In this document: positions 25,833 through 34,217 of the stretch, piece by piece | Layout: every line of letters starts with the position of its first letter | Numbering within the stretch: position 1 is the stretch's first letter | Source of the DNA: Nocardia rhamnosiphila NBRC 108938 | GTDB lineage: Bacteria; Actinomycetota; Actinomycetes; Mycobacteriales; Mycobacteriaceae | Direction: 5' to 3' | Length of the DNA: 64,000 nt | Assembly: GCF_000720425.1 (NCBI RefSeq) | Contig: NZ_JOAJ01000001.1 | Coordinates: forward strand, 1,426,001-1,490,000 | Notes under the pieces: generated by a model | The model's input: only the letters and a program-made list of their open reading frames with translations | Told to the model about the DNA's origin: nothing | Databases searched by the model: none | Translations under genes and position numbers: made by a program

Positions 25833-26850
25833 TGGTGAAGTAGGTCGACCAGTCCGGTTCCTCCGTCAGCGGGGCGCCGTCGGGACCGGTCAGCAGACCC
25901 TTCTCGTACAGGAAACCGGAATTCGCGGCCCACTGCTCGCGGGTCTGGGCGCCCACCCGGCCGTCGGGGCCCTTCATGAATTGCTCGGCCAGCATCCGCT
26001 GACTCTCCAGGACCAGGCCCTCGTCGTTGAACGCGCCGGGGTTGGCGGCGAGAAGGTCCGCAGCGGCGGCGTCCGGGTCGTCCGCGGCGACCTGATAACC
26101 GCGCTGCAGGGCCTGCACGAACTTTCGCGCGCGGTCGGGGTTTGCGGCCAGCCAGTCCTGGTTGGCGTCGACCACGATGGCGTACGCGTCCGGGAAACCG
26201 AAGTCGGTGTAGCGGAAGTACCGCATCGGGGTGCCGTGGTGCTCGGCTTCGATGCCCTCCCAGCCGAGGTAGGAGACGGTGAAGTCGGCTCGGCCCGAGT
26301 AGACGGCCTCGTACGCCGAGGTGCCCAGGGTGACGGTGGTGAATTCGCCGCGGCCGCCGTCGTTGCGGATCACCTGCTGGAGCGCTTCCACCTCACCGGG
26401 GTCGCCGAAACCGGCATAGGTTTTGCCGTCCAGGTCCTTCGGGCGGGTGATATCGGTGCGGTCGGCCTTCACCCCGATCCCCGTCGCCCAGTGTTGCAGC
26501 GGTGCGAGCACGGACAGCGTATGCGCCCCCGACGCCCGCGCGAACGTCGACGAATTATGGGTGCTGATACCGAATTCGGCGTTACCGGCGTCGATGACCG
26601 TATCGACCGCGGTGTTGTTGTACGGCAGGATCTGCACATCCAGGCCGGCGTCGGCGAAGTAGCCGCGCTGCTGCGCGACGAACAGCCCAGTGTGGTTGGT
26701 GTTCGGCGTCCAGTCCAGGGCGAAACGGATGGTCTCGCCGTCGCTGGACCCCGCGGTGCAGGCGGTGAGCGCGGACAGCGCCGCCACGGTGGCGACCGCG
26801 ACCGCGAGGACGCGGCGCAGGCGGCCGCTCATGCGGTGTCGATCGAGCAT
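25810..26850 (-). CDS. thiY: ABC transporter binding lipoprotein, NMT1/THI5-like
   Basis: The 346-residue binding protein has a signal peptide and the lipobox ALTAC (Cys near residue 30). The mature N-terminus FALDWTPNTNHTGLFVAQQ is diagnostic of the NMT1/THI5-like family (PF09084), which binds 4-amino-5-hydroxymethyl-2-methylpyrimidine or its formylamino precursor. The ATG at 26850 lies nine bases after GGAGGG; an ATG at 26832 is the alternative. It sits 53 bases after tenA in the same riboswitch operon. Confidence 0.85.
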   Translation of the reverse strand: MLDRHRMSGRLRRVLAVAVATVAALSALTACTAGSSDGETIRFALDWTPNTNHTGLFVAQQRGYFADAGLDVQILPYNNTAVDTVIDAGNAEFGISTHNSSTFARASGAHTLSVLAPLQHWATGIGVKADRTDITRPKDLDGKTYAGFGDPGEVEALQQVIRNDGGRGEFTTVTLGTSAYEAVYSGRADFTVSYLGWEGIEAEHHGTPMRYFRYTDFGFPDAYAIVVDANQDWLAANPDRARKFVQALQRGYQVAADDPDAAAADLLAANPGAFNDEGLVLESQRMLAEQFMKGPDGRVGAQTREQWAANSGFLYEKGLLTGPDGAPLTEEPDWSTYFTNDYLTAP

Positions 26851-26903
26851 GAGCGAGGGCCCTCCGTGGTCACGCTGCGCTGCCGCCTCCGGGCCTGACT
26901 CGC

Positions 26904-27614
26904 TCATGCGGCGGGCCAGGGCTGCGGATGCAGAGCGGTGTCCCAGAACATCAGCTCGTATCGGGTGGCCACTGTGAACGCTGTCGCCATCGCCGCACGA
27001 TCCCGCTCGCTCGCCGCCTCGGCCGCCGCGTCGACGAACGACCGGGCCGCGACCGCGGACGCCTGGAACTCCGGGGCGCCGTAGGTGGACACCCACTGGG
27101 CGTACGGGTGGCCGGGGTCGGCCGCGAGGACTTCCGCCGCACTCGCGGCAAGGTCACGGCCGACCTCGGCATAGATCCAGAAACACGGCAGCGCGGCTGC
27201 CGCGCCCACGGCGTAGGACTCGGTCGCGGCGGTGGCGATGAGGTAGGAGACGTATCCCAGGCAGGCCGTGGACGGTTCCGGCTCGTCCGCCCGCGCGGGG
27301 AGCCGGCTGTCATTGAGCAGGTCGTGGTGCAGTTCCGCCTCGACGGCGACCGCTGTGGCGGCCGAACCCGCCCAGAACTGCGCGGCCTGCGCGTCGGGCG
27401 ACTTGGCCGAGAGAAGGGCCAGCACCTTCGAATAACCGGCGAGATACAGCGAATCCTGCTCCACGTAGGTGCGGAACACCTCGAGTGGGAGGGTGCCGTC
27501 GCCGAGCCGGCGCAGGAATTCGAGCTCATCGATGGCACCGCGCAGATCTTTCGTCCGATCCCAGAGGTGTTCGGTGAATTTGCCGGATTCGGTGGTGTGC
27601 GCGCGTGAAGCCAA
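26904..27614 (-). CDS. tenA: TenA family aminopyrimidine aminohydrolase
   Basis: The 236-residue TenA/THI-4 fold enzyme cuts aminomethylpyrimidine from degraded thiamine to give hydroxymethylpyrimidine for thiamine synthesis. The active-site Cys is Cys118 in EPSTACLGYVSYL, and a catalytic Glu is expected in the last helix (TRYELMFWD). It starts at TTG 27614. The only ribosome-binding site is the GAAGGA in the 3-prime strand of the TPP riboswitch, so translation is blocked when thiamine diphosphate is bound. First gene of the tenA-thiY-thiX-thiZ salvage operon. Confidence 0.85.
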   Translation of the reverse strand: MASRAHTTESGKFTEHLWDRTKDLRGAIDELEFLRRLGDGTLPLEVFRTYVEQDSLYLAGYSKVLALLSAKSPDAQAAQFWAGSAATAVAVEAELHHDLLNDSRLPARADEPEPSTACLGYVSYLIATAATESYAVGAAAALPCFWIYAEVGRDLAASAAEVLAADPGHPYAQWVSTYGAPEFQASAVAARSFVDAAAEAASERDRAAMATAFTVATRYELMFWDTALHPQPWPAA

Positions 27615-27615
27615 G

Positions 27616-27690
27616 ACATTCCTTCGTCAGCATTACCTGGACAGGTTCTCGGGTATGTTCTCAGCCCCGCTTTCGCGGAGCACCCCGTGT
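27616..27690 (-). ncRNA. TPP (THI-box) riboswitch
   Basis: On the minus strand the 75-base element contains the THI-box signatures in order: CGGGGTGC, a short hairpin arm, GGCTGAGA, ACCC, GAACCTG, GGTAATGC and CGAAGGAA. These build the pyrimidine- and pyrophosphate-sensor helices. The final GAAGGA doubles as the ribosome-binding site of tenA, a few bases from its TTG start, so control is probably translational. Confidence 0.95.
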
Positions 27691-27703
27691 CAGAACGAAT
27701 CCG

Positions 27704-27712
27704 ACCATAACA
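27704..27712 (-). promoter_or_regulatory. Extended -10 promoter of the thiamine salvage operon
   Basis: TGTTATGGT on the minus strand combines a TGn extension with a TATGGT -10 hexamer. It ends about 14 bases before the riboswitch, so transcription would start at or near its 5-prime end. No clear -35 box was seen, as expected for an extended -10 promoter. Confidence 0.5.
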
Positions 27713-27836
27713 GTTGAGCGGCGTGCGGTGGGCGGGAGGTCGTCTCAGGTCCGGTCCACGGAGTGGCCACTCGACCGGCGGAGTTACGCGGACGTGCGCG
27801 AACAGGACTGGCCGTGACCCATGTGCGTCAGCGACC

Positions 27837-27865
27837 GTGACATTTCCGCGACCCTTTCGTAATCT
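27837..27865 (+). promoter_or_regulatory. Sigma-70-type promoter of the secreted cell-wall protein gene
   Basis: GTGACA (27837-27842) and TAATCT (27860-27865) are separated by exactly 17 bases, about 40 bases before the ATG at 27907. The upstream stretch also holds further GTGAC copies (27814 and near), which may be regulator half-sites. Confidence 0.5.
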
Positions 27866-27906
27866 AACGGTGATCTTGTCGTCGAGCGTTACGAGTAGCC
27901 ACCATT

Positions 27907-28620
27907 ATGCCTGGTCAACACCGCAAACCGGCCCGAGCCCGAAAGATCGCTCCGCTGGCCGGAAGCGCGATCGCGGCGACGGCGGTGATCGCACTGTCCG
28001 TAACGGCGCGCCCCGGCCCGGATGCCCAACCCGCCGCGGCCGCGGTCGAGGCGGTGGCCGTGCCCACCGCCGACCTCGACAAAAAAACTACGGAGACGCC
28101 GACGCACGCGGCGGACGCGCCGATACCGGTGGCCGGCATCGGCCGGGCCCTGGAGACGACGCCGGCCCCGCCCGGTACACCGGCACCGGCGGCCACGACG
28201 GACCGACCTCCGGAGCCCGCCCGCTACGCGAAACGGCATGCGCCGCCCCCGCCTCCTGTCATCGCGTGCTCGACCGAACTCGCCGGTGCGCGTCCACAGG
28301 TGGCGCAGGTGGGCAACCTGATCGACAAGACCTTCGGCGTCGGCGATATCGGGGGCGCCAACGGCCGCTACGACGGCGATCACGGCGCGGGTCTGGCACT
28401 CGACTTCATGACCTACGATCCGGCCCGCGGCGACGCGATCGCCGACTTCGTGCTGGCCAACAAAGAGCGCTTCGGCGTGACCTATGTGATCTGGCAGCAA
28501 CGGTACAACGACGGCAGCGGCTGGTCCTATATGGAGGATCGTGGCGATCCCACCGCCAATCACTACGACCACGTTCACGTCTCGTTCGACTCGACCGCCG
28601 ATATCCACGTGACCTGCTGA
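27907..28620 (+). CDS. Secreted cell-wall protein with C-terminal VldE/ARB_07466-like domain
   Basis: The 237-residue protein has an Arg/Lys-rich N-terminus and signal anchor (about 1-38). A Pro/Ala-rich linker (about 40-115) follows, then a C-terminal domain (about 120-237) with CSTELAGARPQ, YDGDHGAGLALDFM and HYDHVHVSFD. The domain is the one annotated as ARB_07466-like in actinobacterial exported proteins. The HxxHxH and GDHxxGLALD motifs suggest zinc binding as in D-Ala-D-Ala peptidase folds. A role in peptidoglycan turnover is inferred. Confidence 0.7.
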   Translation: MPGQHRKPARARKIAPLAGSAIAATAVIALSVTARPGPDAQPAAAAVEAVAVPTADLDKKTTETPTHAADAPIPVAGIGRALETTPAPPGTPAPAATTDRPPEPARYAKRHAPPPPPVIACSTELAGARPQVAQVGNLIDKTFGVGDIGGANGRYDGDHGAGLALDFMTYDPARGDAIADFVLANKERFGVTYVIWQQRYNDGSGWSYMEDRGDPTANHYDHVHVSFDSTADIHVTC

Positions 28621-28711
28621 CGCACTTCCGCGATTCGGGTTAGTGGCGGGCGGGGTGGGTATCGCGCCACCGCACACACCCGACCGTCGAGGCGAAACAA
28701 GGAGGACGACG

Positions 28712-29029
28712 ATGGTCGCAACCGACGCGGATCGAGTCCGGGCGGCATTGTCCGCCGCTGATTTTCCGGCCGAGAAACCGGAACTGGTGCACTGCGCGAC
28801 CCGGGCGCACGCCGATAACGACACGGTGCGCGCGCTCAAGGCGATTCCACCGGAGACCTACGGCAATCTGCAGGAAGTTCTGCAGTCGGTGAACCTCGAG
28901 CCGCGGCGGTCGCCGGCGGACCGGGCCGCCCAGCGGCGTACCCACCACCATCCGGGTCTGGCGGAGCAGGAGATAGAGGTTCCGCCCAACCCGATCGTCG
29001 AGGAACTCGGATACAACCGCGACAGCTGA
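28712..29029 (+). CDS. DUF2795 family small protein
   Basis: The 105-residue cytoplasmic protein has the short DUF2795 fold (PF11387) in its first 65 residues (FPAEKPELVHCATRAHADN and IPPETYGNLQEVL). A charged tail with THHHPGLAEQEIEVPPNP follows. The family is common in actinobacteria and has no known biochemical role. An excellent AAGGAGG precedes the ATG at 28712; longer readings from upstream GTG codons lack such a site. Confidence 0.7.
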   Translation: MVATDADRVRAALSAADFPAEKPELVHCATRAHADNDTVRALKAIPPETYGNLQEVLQSVNLEPRRSPADRAAQRRTHHHPGLAEQEIEVPPNPIVEELGYNRDS

Positions 29030-29085
29030 CCGGATGCCGGCGTGCCGGGTGGCATGATCCGCAGGAACCTGGGTAGCCGCCGCAG

Positions 29086-29879
29086 ATGACCACGACACCT
29101 CCCCTCGCTCTCGTGACCGGCGCCTCGAGCGGTATCGGCCTGGAACTCGCCACCGTGTTCGCCGAACGCGGCTATGACGTGGTCATGGCCGCGGAGGATG
29201 CGGAGATCGAGACCGCGGCCGACACCGTCCGTCGCCCCGGGATCGAGGTGCGGGCGGTTCAGGCCGATCTACGCACACCGGAAGGCGTGGAGCAGGTGTA
29301 TTCCGCGGCGACCCAGGACGAACGGCCGCTCGACGCGGTCGCGCTGAACGCCGGGGTCGGTCGCGGGGGAACTTCGCCGAGACCGACCTCGACGACGAAC
29401 TCGATCTCATCGCGCTCAATGTGCGCTCGACGGTGCACCTGGCCAAGCTGACGCTGGGCGATATGGTGCGGCGTGACACCGGTGGACTGCTGTTCACCTC
29501 CTCGGTCGCGGCGATGATGCCCGGCGCCGGACAGGCGGTGTACCACGCGTCGAAATCGTTCATCCAGTCCTTCGCCGAGGCGCTGCGCGAGGAAGTGCGC
29601 GATACCGGGGTGACCGTGACCGCGCTGATGCCGGGACCGACCGATACGGACTTCTTCCGCCGCGCCGGCCTCCTCGAGACACCGATGGGCCGCGGACCCA
29701 AGGAGGACCCGGCGCGGGTGGCGCGACAAGGTGTGGACGCGCTGCTCCAGGACAAGCAGAAGGTCGTCGGTGGCTCGCTGGGGACCCGTGCGATGGCCAC
29801 GGTTGCGCATGTCCTGCCGGATTCGGTCAAGGTCACCGCGAGCCGGGTGATGAATGCCGCGCTCCCCCACCGCTCCTGA
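29086..29879 (+). pseudogene. SDR oxidoreductase interrupted by a frameshift
   Basis: The first 94 codons read as a normal short-chain dehydrogenase (TGASSGIG near residue 12, LNAGVGRGG near 90). After the G5 run at 29365-29369 the reading must move back one base to continue as NFAETDLDDELDLIALNVRS, then YHASKSF with the catalytic Tyr and Lys, to the stop at 29879. One missing G or other base explains it. All other motifs are intact, so it is either a recent mutation or a sequencing error in a G-run. Confidence 0.75.
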
Positions 29880-30037
29880 CCTGCTCTCCGGATCAGAGAC
29901 CGGCCCACGACAAGGTGCTCGATTGCGGCCGCGGCCTCGGTCCCGCTGTTACCGGGCGATGAGATCGCGGGGTAGCCGGGCGGACCCGGTGTCCTGCGCT
30001 GAGGACGCAACACCGGTGAATACGCCTCACGCGATAT

Positions 30038-30682
30038 TCAGCGACCGGAGACGCCCTGCTCCACCGCGACCGACGCGCCGAGCCCGACGATCAATGCCCC
30101 GCCCGCACCCCCGACCGCTTCCAACCTCTTCGGCGACCGCGCGAACCAGTTGCGCGCCGCGGAGGCTATCAACGCCCAGGCGCTGTCGCATATCAGCGCG
30201 ATCACCAGGAATATCGAGCCCAGCACCAGCAGCTGCAGTGGCAGCGAACCCGAGGCCTGATCGGCGAAATGGGGCAGCACCGCGGCGAAGAATACGATCG
30301 CCTTCGGGTTGGTGACGCCGACGACCACGCTCTGCCGGAACACCCGGCGCCCACTCGCCGGTGCCACGGGCGCACCCAGCACCTCGCGCAGCGCCTTCCG
30401 CTCCCGGATGGCCTGGACCCCGAGATGGATCAGGTACAGCGCACCCGCCACCTTGACGATCGCCATGGCGGTGGCCGAGGCCGCCAGCACCGCGCCCAAT
30501 CCCACCGCGACGAACAGCAGGGCGATCTGGACACCCAGCGAGTGGCCCAGGACCGAGATCAACGCCGCGCGGCGCCCGAGAGTGAGTGCGCGCCCGATGG
30601 TGAACAGCACGCCGGGCCCGGGAACCACGACGATGAGGGTGGCGGCGGCCACGAAGGCCAGCAGATTGGCGGCGGGAACCAT
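30038..30682 (-). CDS. LysE/RhtB family amino-acid exporter
   Basis: The 214-residue membrane protein has six predicted helices. It carries the family N-terminal motif VVPGPGVLFTIGRAL (about residues 18-32) with GRRAALISVLGHSLG just after, and GVTNPKAIVFFAAVLPHF near 120. LysE/RhtB proteins export amino acids such as lysine, threonine or homoserine. It follows the gas vesicle operon on the same strand with an 81-base gap but is probably not part of it. Confidence 0.82.
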   Translation of the reverse strand: MVPAANLLAFVAAATLIVVVPGPGVLFTIGRALTLGRRAALISVLGHSLGVQIALLFVAVGLGAVLAASATAMAIVKVAGALYLIHLGVQAIRERKALREVLGAPVAPASGRRVFRQSVVVGVTNPKAIVFFAAVLPHFADQASGSLPLQLLVLGSIFLVIALICDSAWALIASAARNWFARSPKRLEAVGGAGGALIVGLGASVAVEQGVSGR

Positions 30683-30763
30683 CAGCGAATTCTATGCGCG
30701 GGCGGCGGGTTCGGTGCCCCGGAATCGGTGGGCCGGCGCGCGATGACCGGCAATCCGTTCCGC

Positions 30764-31069
30764 TCACCTGCCGGAGGGGTTCTCCGGAAGTAGCGGACCG
30801 AGCGGGCCGAGGTCGATATTGAGGTCTTCGGGGGTGAGGCCGAAATGCTCACGCAGCTCGTCCATTCGCTGCTCGAGGAGCATCAGGGTGGTGCCGATGC
30901 GCTCGACCTGATCCTCGCTCAGATCGCCGGCGTCGACCCGCCGCAGGGCCTGCCGTTCCATCAACTGACGCAGCAGTTCCACCAGGGTGAGGACGAGCGT
31001 GACCAGGCCGCGTTCCACCGATTCGGGATCGGTGTCGATACGCGGTGAGATACCGTCGAATTCGGTCAT
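30764..31069 (-). CDS. gvpK: Gas vesicle protein GvpK
   Basis: The 101-residue protein of the GvpK family has the conserved helical core VERGLVTLVLTLVELLRQLMERQALRRVDAG and the family C-terminal DLNIDLGPLGPLL. GvpK is an accessory protein needed for assembly or growth of gas vesicles. Its ATG at 31069 overlaps the stop of the GvpS-like gene, and it is the last gene of the cluster. Confidence 0.88.
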   Translation of the reverse strand: MTEFDGISPRIDTDPESVERGLVTLVLTLVELLRQLMERQALRRVDAGDLSEDQVERIGTTLMLLEQRMDELREHFGLTPEDLNIDLGPLGPLLPENPSGR

Positions 31070-31257
31070 CCGGGTGGCTCCTGTGTGGGCCCGTACAGCG
31101 TGCTGACCGAAGAGATCAGCGCCCGCAACGAGATCTGCACCAGATCGACATCGGCGATGGCGAGCTTGATATCGCCGGTGACCACGACACCACCCGCCAG
31201 CACCCGGTCCAGCAGGTCGACCAGTGCGATGCGGCGCTCGCTGTCGACGCTGTTCAC
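31066..31257 (-). CDS. gvpS: Gas vesicle protein, GvpA/J superfamily (GvpS-like)
   Basis: This short 63-residue member of the GvpA fold reads IALVDLLDRVLAGGVVVTGD, then VDLVQISLRALISS. It lacks the extension of the other GvpA-type proteins of the cluster. Position between GvpL and GvpK matches gvpS of Streptomyces clusters. The GTG start overlaps the gvpL stop (GTGA) and the stop overlaps gvpK (ATGA). It is a minor shell component. Confidence 0.8.
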   Translation of the reverse strand: MNSVDSERRIALVDLLDRVLAGGVVVTGDIKLAIADVDLVQISLRALISSVSTLYGPTQEPPG

Positions 31258-32042
31258 CGCGGCTCGCGTTCCACACCCGCGAACGAATACGGAGGCCACG
31301 GGCCGGTGAGTTCGAGCCGGATACCGGGGAATTCGGCTGCGAGCGCGTCGACGGCCGCGGCGAAATCCCCGGCGCGTTCGTCGTCGACCAGGTAGGTCCC
31401 GTTCAGCACCATCCAATCGCTGCGACCACTCAGCGCGGGATCGGTGGTCGGCTGCCGGCGACCGGCCGCGGCGCGACGGCTCAACCGGATATGGACGGCC
31501 TCCGCACGCTGGGCCGCATCGTGTTCCACGGTCTCCTGAGCAGACAGCTGAGCGCGGCGCCGGGCCAGATAGGCGGCGCCCGCGCCTTTCGCGGTGTCTT
31601 CGGCGCGGGCCTCGGCCACGGCCGCGGTCAGTGCGGCCCGATCTCCGTAGACCTTCACACCCCATTCGGTGCGCCCGCTGACCAGGACCAGCGCCGCCTC
31701 CAGATCCGCCTGCCTTTCCCGCAGCAGCTCCCGCACCCGCTCGTCGTCGAGAAAGACGGTCGCCAGCCGCAACGGCGCCGACGGGGCCCGGCGCACCGCG
31801 GCGGATACCACCACATCGTGGGCGCGGGCCGTGGCGGCCAGCCAGTCCAGATCTTCCAGGTTCCGGCTCAGCGGCTGCGCCCCGAACACGTCGAGCGGTA
31901 CCGAACCCACGAGCGCGGCGAGCGGCTCGGAGATCACGACCCGGACCGGCTCACCGGCCACGCCGGTGAGCCCGTCGAACCCCGCGGCGGCATCCGCGGC
32001 CGCCGTCACCGCATACAGCCAGACACCGGTCCCGCCGGTCAC
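31254..32042 (-). CDS. gvpL: Gas vesicle protein GvpL (GvpF/L family)
   Basis: The 262-residue protein of the GvpF/GvpL family begins with VWLYAVTAAADAAAG. It has a central FLDDERVRELLRERQADLEAAL segment and the C-terminal WMVLNGTYLVDD and LTGPWPPYSF that mark the family. GvpL and GvpF are accessory proteins thought to nucleate shell assembly. It overlaps both neighbouring gvp genes by a few bases. Confidence 0.85.
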   Translation of the reverse strand: MTGGTGVWLYAVTAAADAAAGFDGLTGVAGEPVRVVISEPLAALVGSVPLDVFGAQPLSRNLEDLDWLAATARAHDVVVSAAVRRAPSAPLRLATVFLDDERVRELLRERQADLEAALVLVSGRTEWGVKVYGDRAALTAAVAEARAEDTAKGAGAAYLARRRAQLSAQETVEHDAAQRAEAVHIRLSRRAAAGRRQPTTDPALSGRSDWMVLNGTYLVDDERAGDFAAAVDALAAEFPGIRLELTGPWPPYSFAGVEREPR

Positions 32043-32431
32043 GGCGGATCGCTCTCCCGCGATTCGCGCCGCTCTTCGACGGCTTCGCGCCGGTTTCGGC
32101 CGGCTTCGAGTTCGGCGATCCGATCCCGTAACTCGCGGTTCTCCAGTTCGAGATCACGATCCTGCCGCTCGAGCGTACGAGCCTTGCTGTTGAGCCACGG
32201 GTCGGTCTCCCACCAGTCGATACCCACGGCCTTGGCGGTCTCCAGGGACGCGACCACCAGTCGCAGTTTGATGGTGAGCAATTCGATATCGAGCAGGTTC
32301 ACCTGGATATCGCCCGCGATGACCAGCCCTTTGTCGAGGACCCGTTCGAGAATATCGGCGAGGTTGGTCGATTGGTGCCCGCCGCCGTAGGGCTGCGGCT
32401 CATAGGACCCACCGCCTCCGACCACCGTCAT
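32039..32431 (-). CDS. gvpJ: Gas vesicle protein GvpJ (GvpA superfamily)
   Basis: The 130-residue protein has a Gly-rich leader (about 1-20), then a GvpA-type domain (NLADILERVLDKGLVIAGD, then IELLTIKLRLVVAS). A charged, probably coiled-coil C-terminus follows (about 85-130, rich in ERQDRDLELENRELRDRIAEL). This plan is typical of GvpJ, a minor shell or tip protein. The ATG overlaps the gvpO stop and the stop overlaps gvpL. Confidence 0.82.
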   Translation of the reverse strand: MTVVGGGGSYEPQPYGGGHQSTNLADILERVLDKGLVIAGDIQVNLLDIELLTIKLRLVVASLETAKAVGIDWWETDPWLNSKARTLERQDRDLELENRELRDRIAELEAGRNRREAVEERRESRESDPP

Positions 32432-32757
32432 CGCCGGCCTCTTCCGCCGATCTCGGTGCTACCGCGCGCGTAGCGCGCGGTTCTGCGGTAGGCCAGCAGA
32501 TTCCCGTCGAAGTCGATCTCCACTTCGTAGAGCGCGAGCATATCCGCCGACGAGGGGATGCGGTGGTCCTCGAGCACCTCGATCTCGACCAGCCTGCCGT
32601 CGTCGAGCGGCTCCATCGAGGTCACTCCCTCCACCGATTTCGACGTCAGCTCCCGCAGGTGTTCGATCGCCGCCGCCGCGGCCTCCCTGGCGGTGAGAGG
32701 GTGGTCCGGCTCCGGATCGACATCCGCGGCGTCGTCGGTGGTCGACCTGCGGCTCAT
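32428..32757 (-). CDS. gvpO: Gas vesicle protein GvpO
   Basis: The 109-residue protein of the GvpO family has an acidic disordered leader (about 1-20) followed by REAAAAAIEHLRELTSKSVEG, then LVEIEVLEDHRIPSSADMLALYEVE and a final YRRTARYARG. GvpO is a cytoplasmic assembly or regulatory factor found in actinobacterial and haloarchaeal clusters. It lies between gvpG and gvpJ with overlapping stop and start codons on both sides. Confidence 0.85.
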   Translation of the reverse strand: MSRRSTTDDAADVDPEPDHPLTAREAAAAAIEHLRELTSKSVEGVTSMEPLDDGRLVEIEVLEDHRIPSSADMLALYEVEIDFDGNLLAYRRTARYARGSTEIGGRGRR

Positions 32758-33020
32758 GGTGGCTGCCTCCGCTCACCGGCAGGCGGGAGCCCTCCGCCAG
32801 GACGCCTGATCCGGGAGAGAACCTCCCGCAACGCCCGGTCCCGCTCGTCCTCGGAGATGTCGCCGGCCGCGGCGGCTTCTTCGATCTCCTCGATATCGCG
32901 CCGGACGGCGGCCGGACTGCGCCACTGCTGATCGACCTGCTCCTGGATCACTTCACCCAGCCAGATCACCCCGCGGACCGGAGCCAGCGGCAACAGGACG
33001 ATCGACGACAGCAGTCCCAT
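32754..33020 (-). CDS. gvpG: Gas vesicle protein GvpG
   Basis: The 88-residue protein of the GvpG family has a hydrophobic N-terminal segment LLPLAPVRGVIWLGEVIQEQ followed by a helical acidic region IEEIEEAAAAGDISEDERDRALREVL. The ATG at 33020 is chosen over an upstream in-frame start that would run into gvpF. GvpG is an accessory assembly factor always encoded near gvpF. Confidence 0.83.
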   Translation of the reverse strand: MGLLSSIVLLPLAPVRGVIWLGEVIQEQVDQQWRSPAAVRRDIEEIEEAAAAGDISEDERDRALREVLSRIRRPGGGLPPAGERRQPP

Positions 33021-33024
33021 GTCC

Positions 33025-33816
33025 TCACCCCGGGGTTTCGCCGACGGTGACGAAATCATAGGGCGCCATCGGGCCGAGCAGGTTCAGCCGGACCCGTCCG
33101 TCCCATTCCTCACCGAGTTCGGTCAGCGCTTGCAGCAGATCGTCCTCCCGGGACAGGTCGAGCAGCACGGCGAGGTGCACCGCCTCCTCTTCGTGTGTGG
33201 GCTGACGTTCCCGGACGGTCGGATCGAGATCGCGCAGGGCCGCCGCCACCCGGCGGGTGTCCGCGGCGCGTTTGGCCTCGATCTCTCGATTGATGATCTC
33301 GCCCAGCTCGATTCGCGCGTTCCGGGTGGCGTCTTCGGGTTTGTCGCGGATCTCCGCGCGCAATCGTGCCGCGTCGGCGTTCTCGTCCAGGATCTCCTGG
33401 AGCACCGTGTTCTCGGTGTAGCGTCCTCGGATCACGTACTGGGCGCGGCCTTCCAGATCGTCCAGCGCGCTGCGGAACTGATCGTGGTTGGGAGCGAGCA
33501 GCTCCTTTTCCACCGCTTCGGTATCGGTGACGACACCGCCGAACTGCAGCGGCAGCACCGGGGCGACAGCGGCTGTCCCGTCCAGCAGGCGCGCGTGCGC
33601 GGTGAGATCGTCGGGCATGCCCAGCGGGCGGTCGAGTGTTACCTCACTGACCAGGGCGGCGATATCGCCGTGCCGGACGACGGCGATCTCGGCGGGTGGG
33701 TCACCGACGCCCTGGGCGTGCGGTTCCGGCTCCACATCGGCGGTCACGATGCCGTAGACGTACACCCCGGTCCGCTGGTCGCGATCGCTTTCGGTGGTGG
33801 TGCTCGCGGTGGACAT
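33025..33816 (-). CDS. gvpF: Gas vesicle protein GvpF
   Basis: The 263-residue GvpF/GvpL family protein starts the conserved domain with GVYVYGIVTADVE. It has VLPLQFGGVVTDTEAVEKEL near residue 88, YVIRGRYTENTVLQEIL near 125 and the closing LLGPMAPYDFV. GvpF binds the main shell protein and is thought to start the gas vesicle. It follows gvpA directly, its start codon overlapping that gene's stop. Confidence 0.86.
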   Translation of the reverse strand: MSTASTTTESDRDQRTGVYVYGIVTADVEPEPHAQGVGDPPAEIAVVRHGDIAALVSEVTLDRPLGMPDDLTAHARLLDGTAAVAPVLPLQFGGVVTDTEAVEKELLAPNHDQFRSALDDLEGRAQYVIRGRYTENTVLQEILDENADAARLRAEIRDKPEDATRNARIELGEIINREIEAKRAADTRRVAAALRDLDPTVRERQPTHEEEAVHLAVLLDLSREDDLLQALTELGEEWDGRVRLNLLGPMAPYDFVTVGETPG

Positions 33817-34217
33817 CAGCGCTCCCCTCGTTTGCCGGCCCGGGAGGTCTGGCGCTGGTCCTGCACGTCCCCGAGAAAGTCCTGCACCTTTTTCCCCGCC
33901 GCTTCGATGGCTCCTTTCGTCTTGTGCTCGGCCGCACCCTCGGTGACATCGCCCACGAGGTCGGTGAGTCCCTTGGGCTCGTTACTGGAGATCTCCAAAC
34001 GGTTGACGGCTTCGGCGAAACGCAGATATGTGTCGACGCTGGCGACCACCACGCGGGCGTCGATGGTCACCAGTTCGATACCGACCAGCGAGACCCGGAC
34101 GAACGCGTCGACGACCAGTCCTTTGTCGAGGATGGTGTCGACGACCTCGGCCAGGCCGGATGAATTCGGACGGGCGACTGCGCCACTACCACCGCCACCC
34201 GCGGGTTCTATGGTCAT
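33816..34217 (-). CDS. gvpA: Main gas vesicle shell protein GvpA
   Basis: The 133-residue protein has the shell core at about residues 20-72: [19 protein letters not shown], then [27 protein letters not shown]. This is the GvpA beta-hairpin and helix signature that packs into the hollow protein ribs. A C-terminal extension of about 55 residues ([17 protein letters not shown] onwards) is usual for actinobacterial GvpA but absent from cyanobacterial ones. It overlaps the SRPBCC gene and gvpF by one to four bases. Confidence 0.88.
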   Translation of the reverse strand: MTIEPAGGGGSGAVARPNSSGLAEVVDTILDKGLVVDAFVRVSLVGIELVTIDARVVVASVDTYLRFAEAVNRLEISSNEPKGLTDLVGDVTEGAAEHKTKGAIEAAGKKVQDFLGDVQDQRQTSRAGKRGER

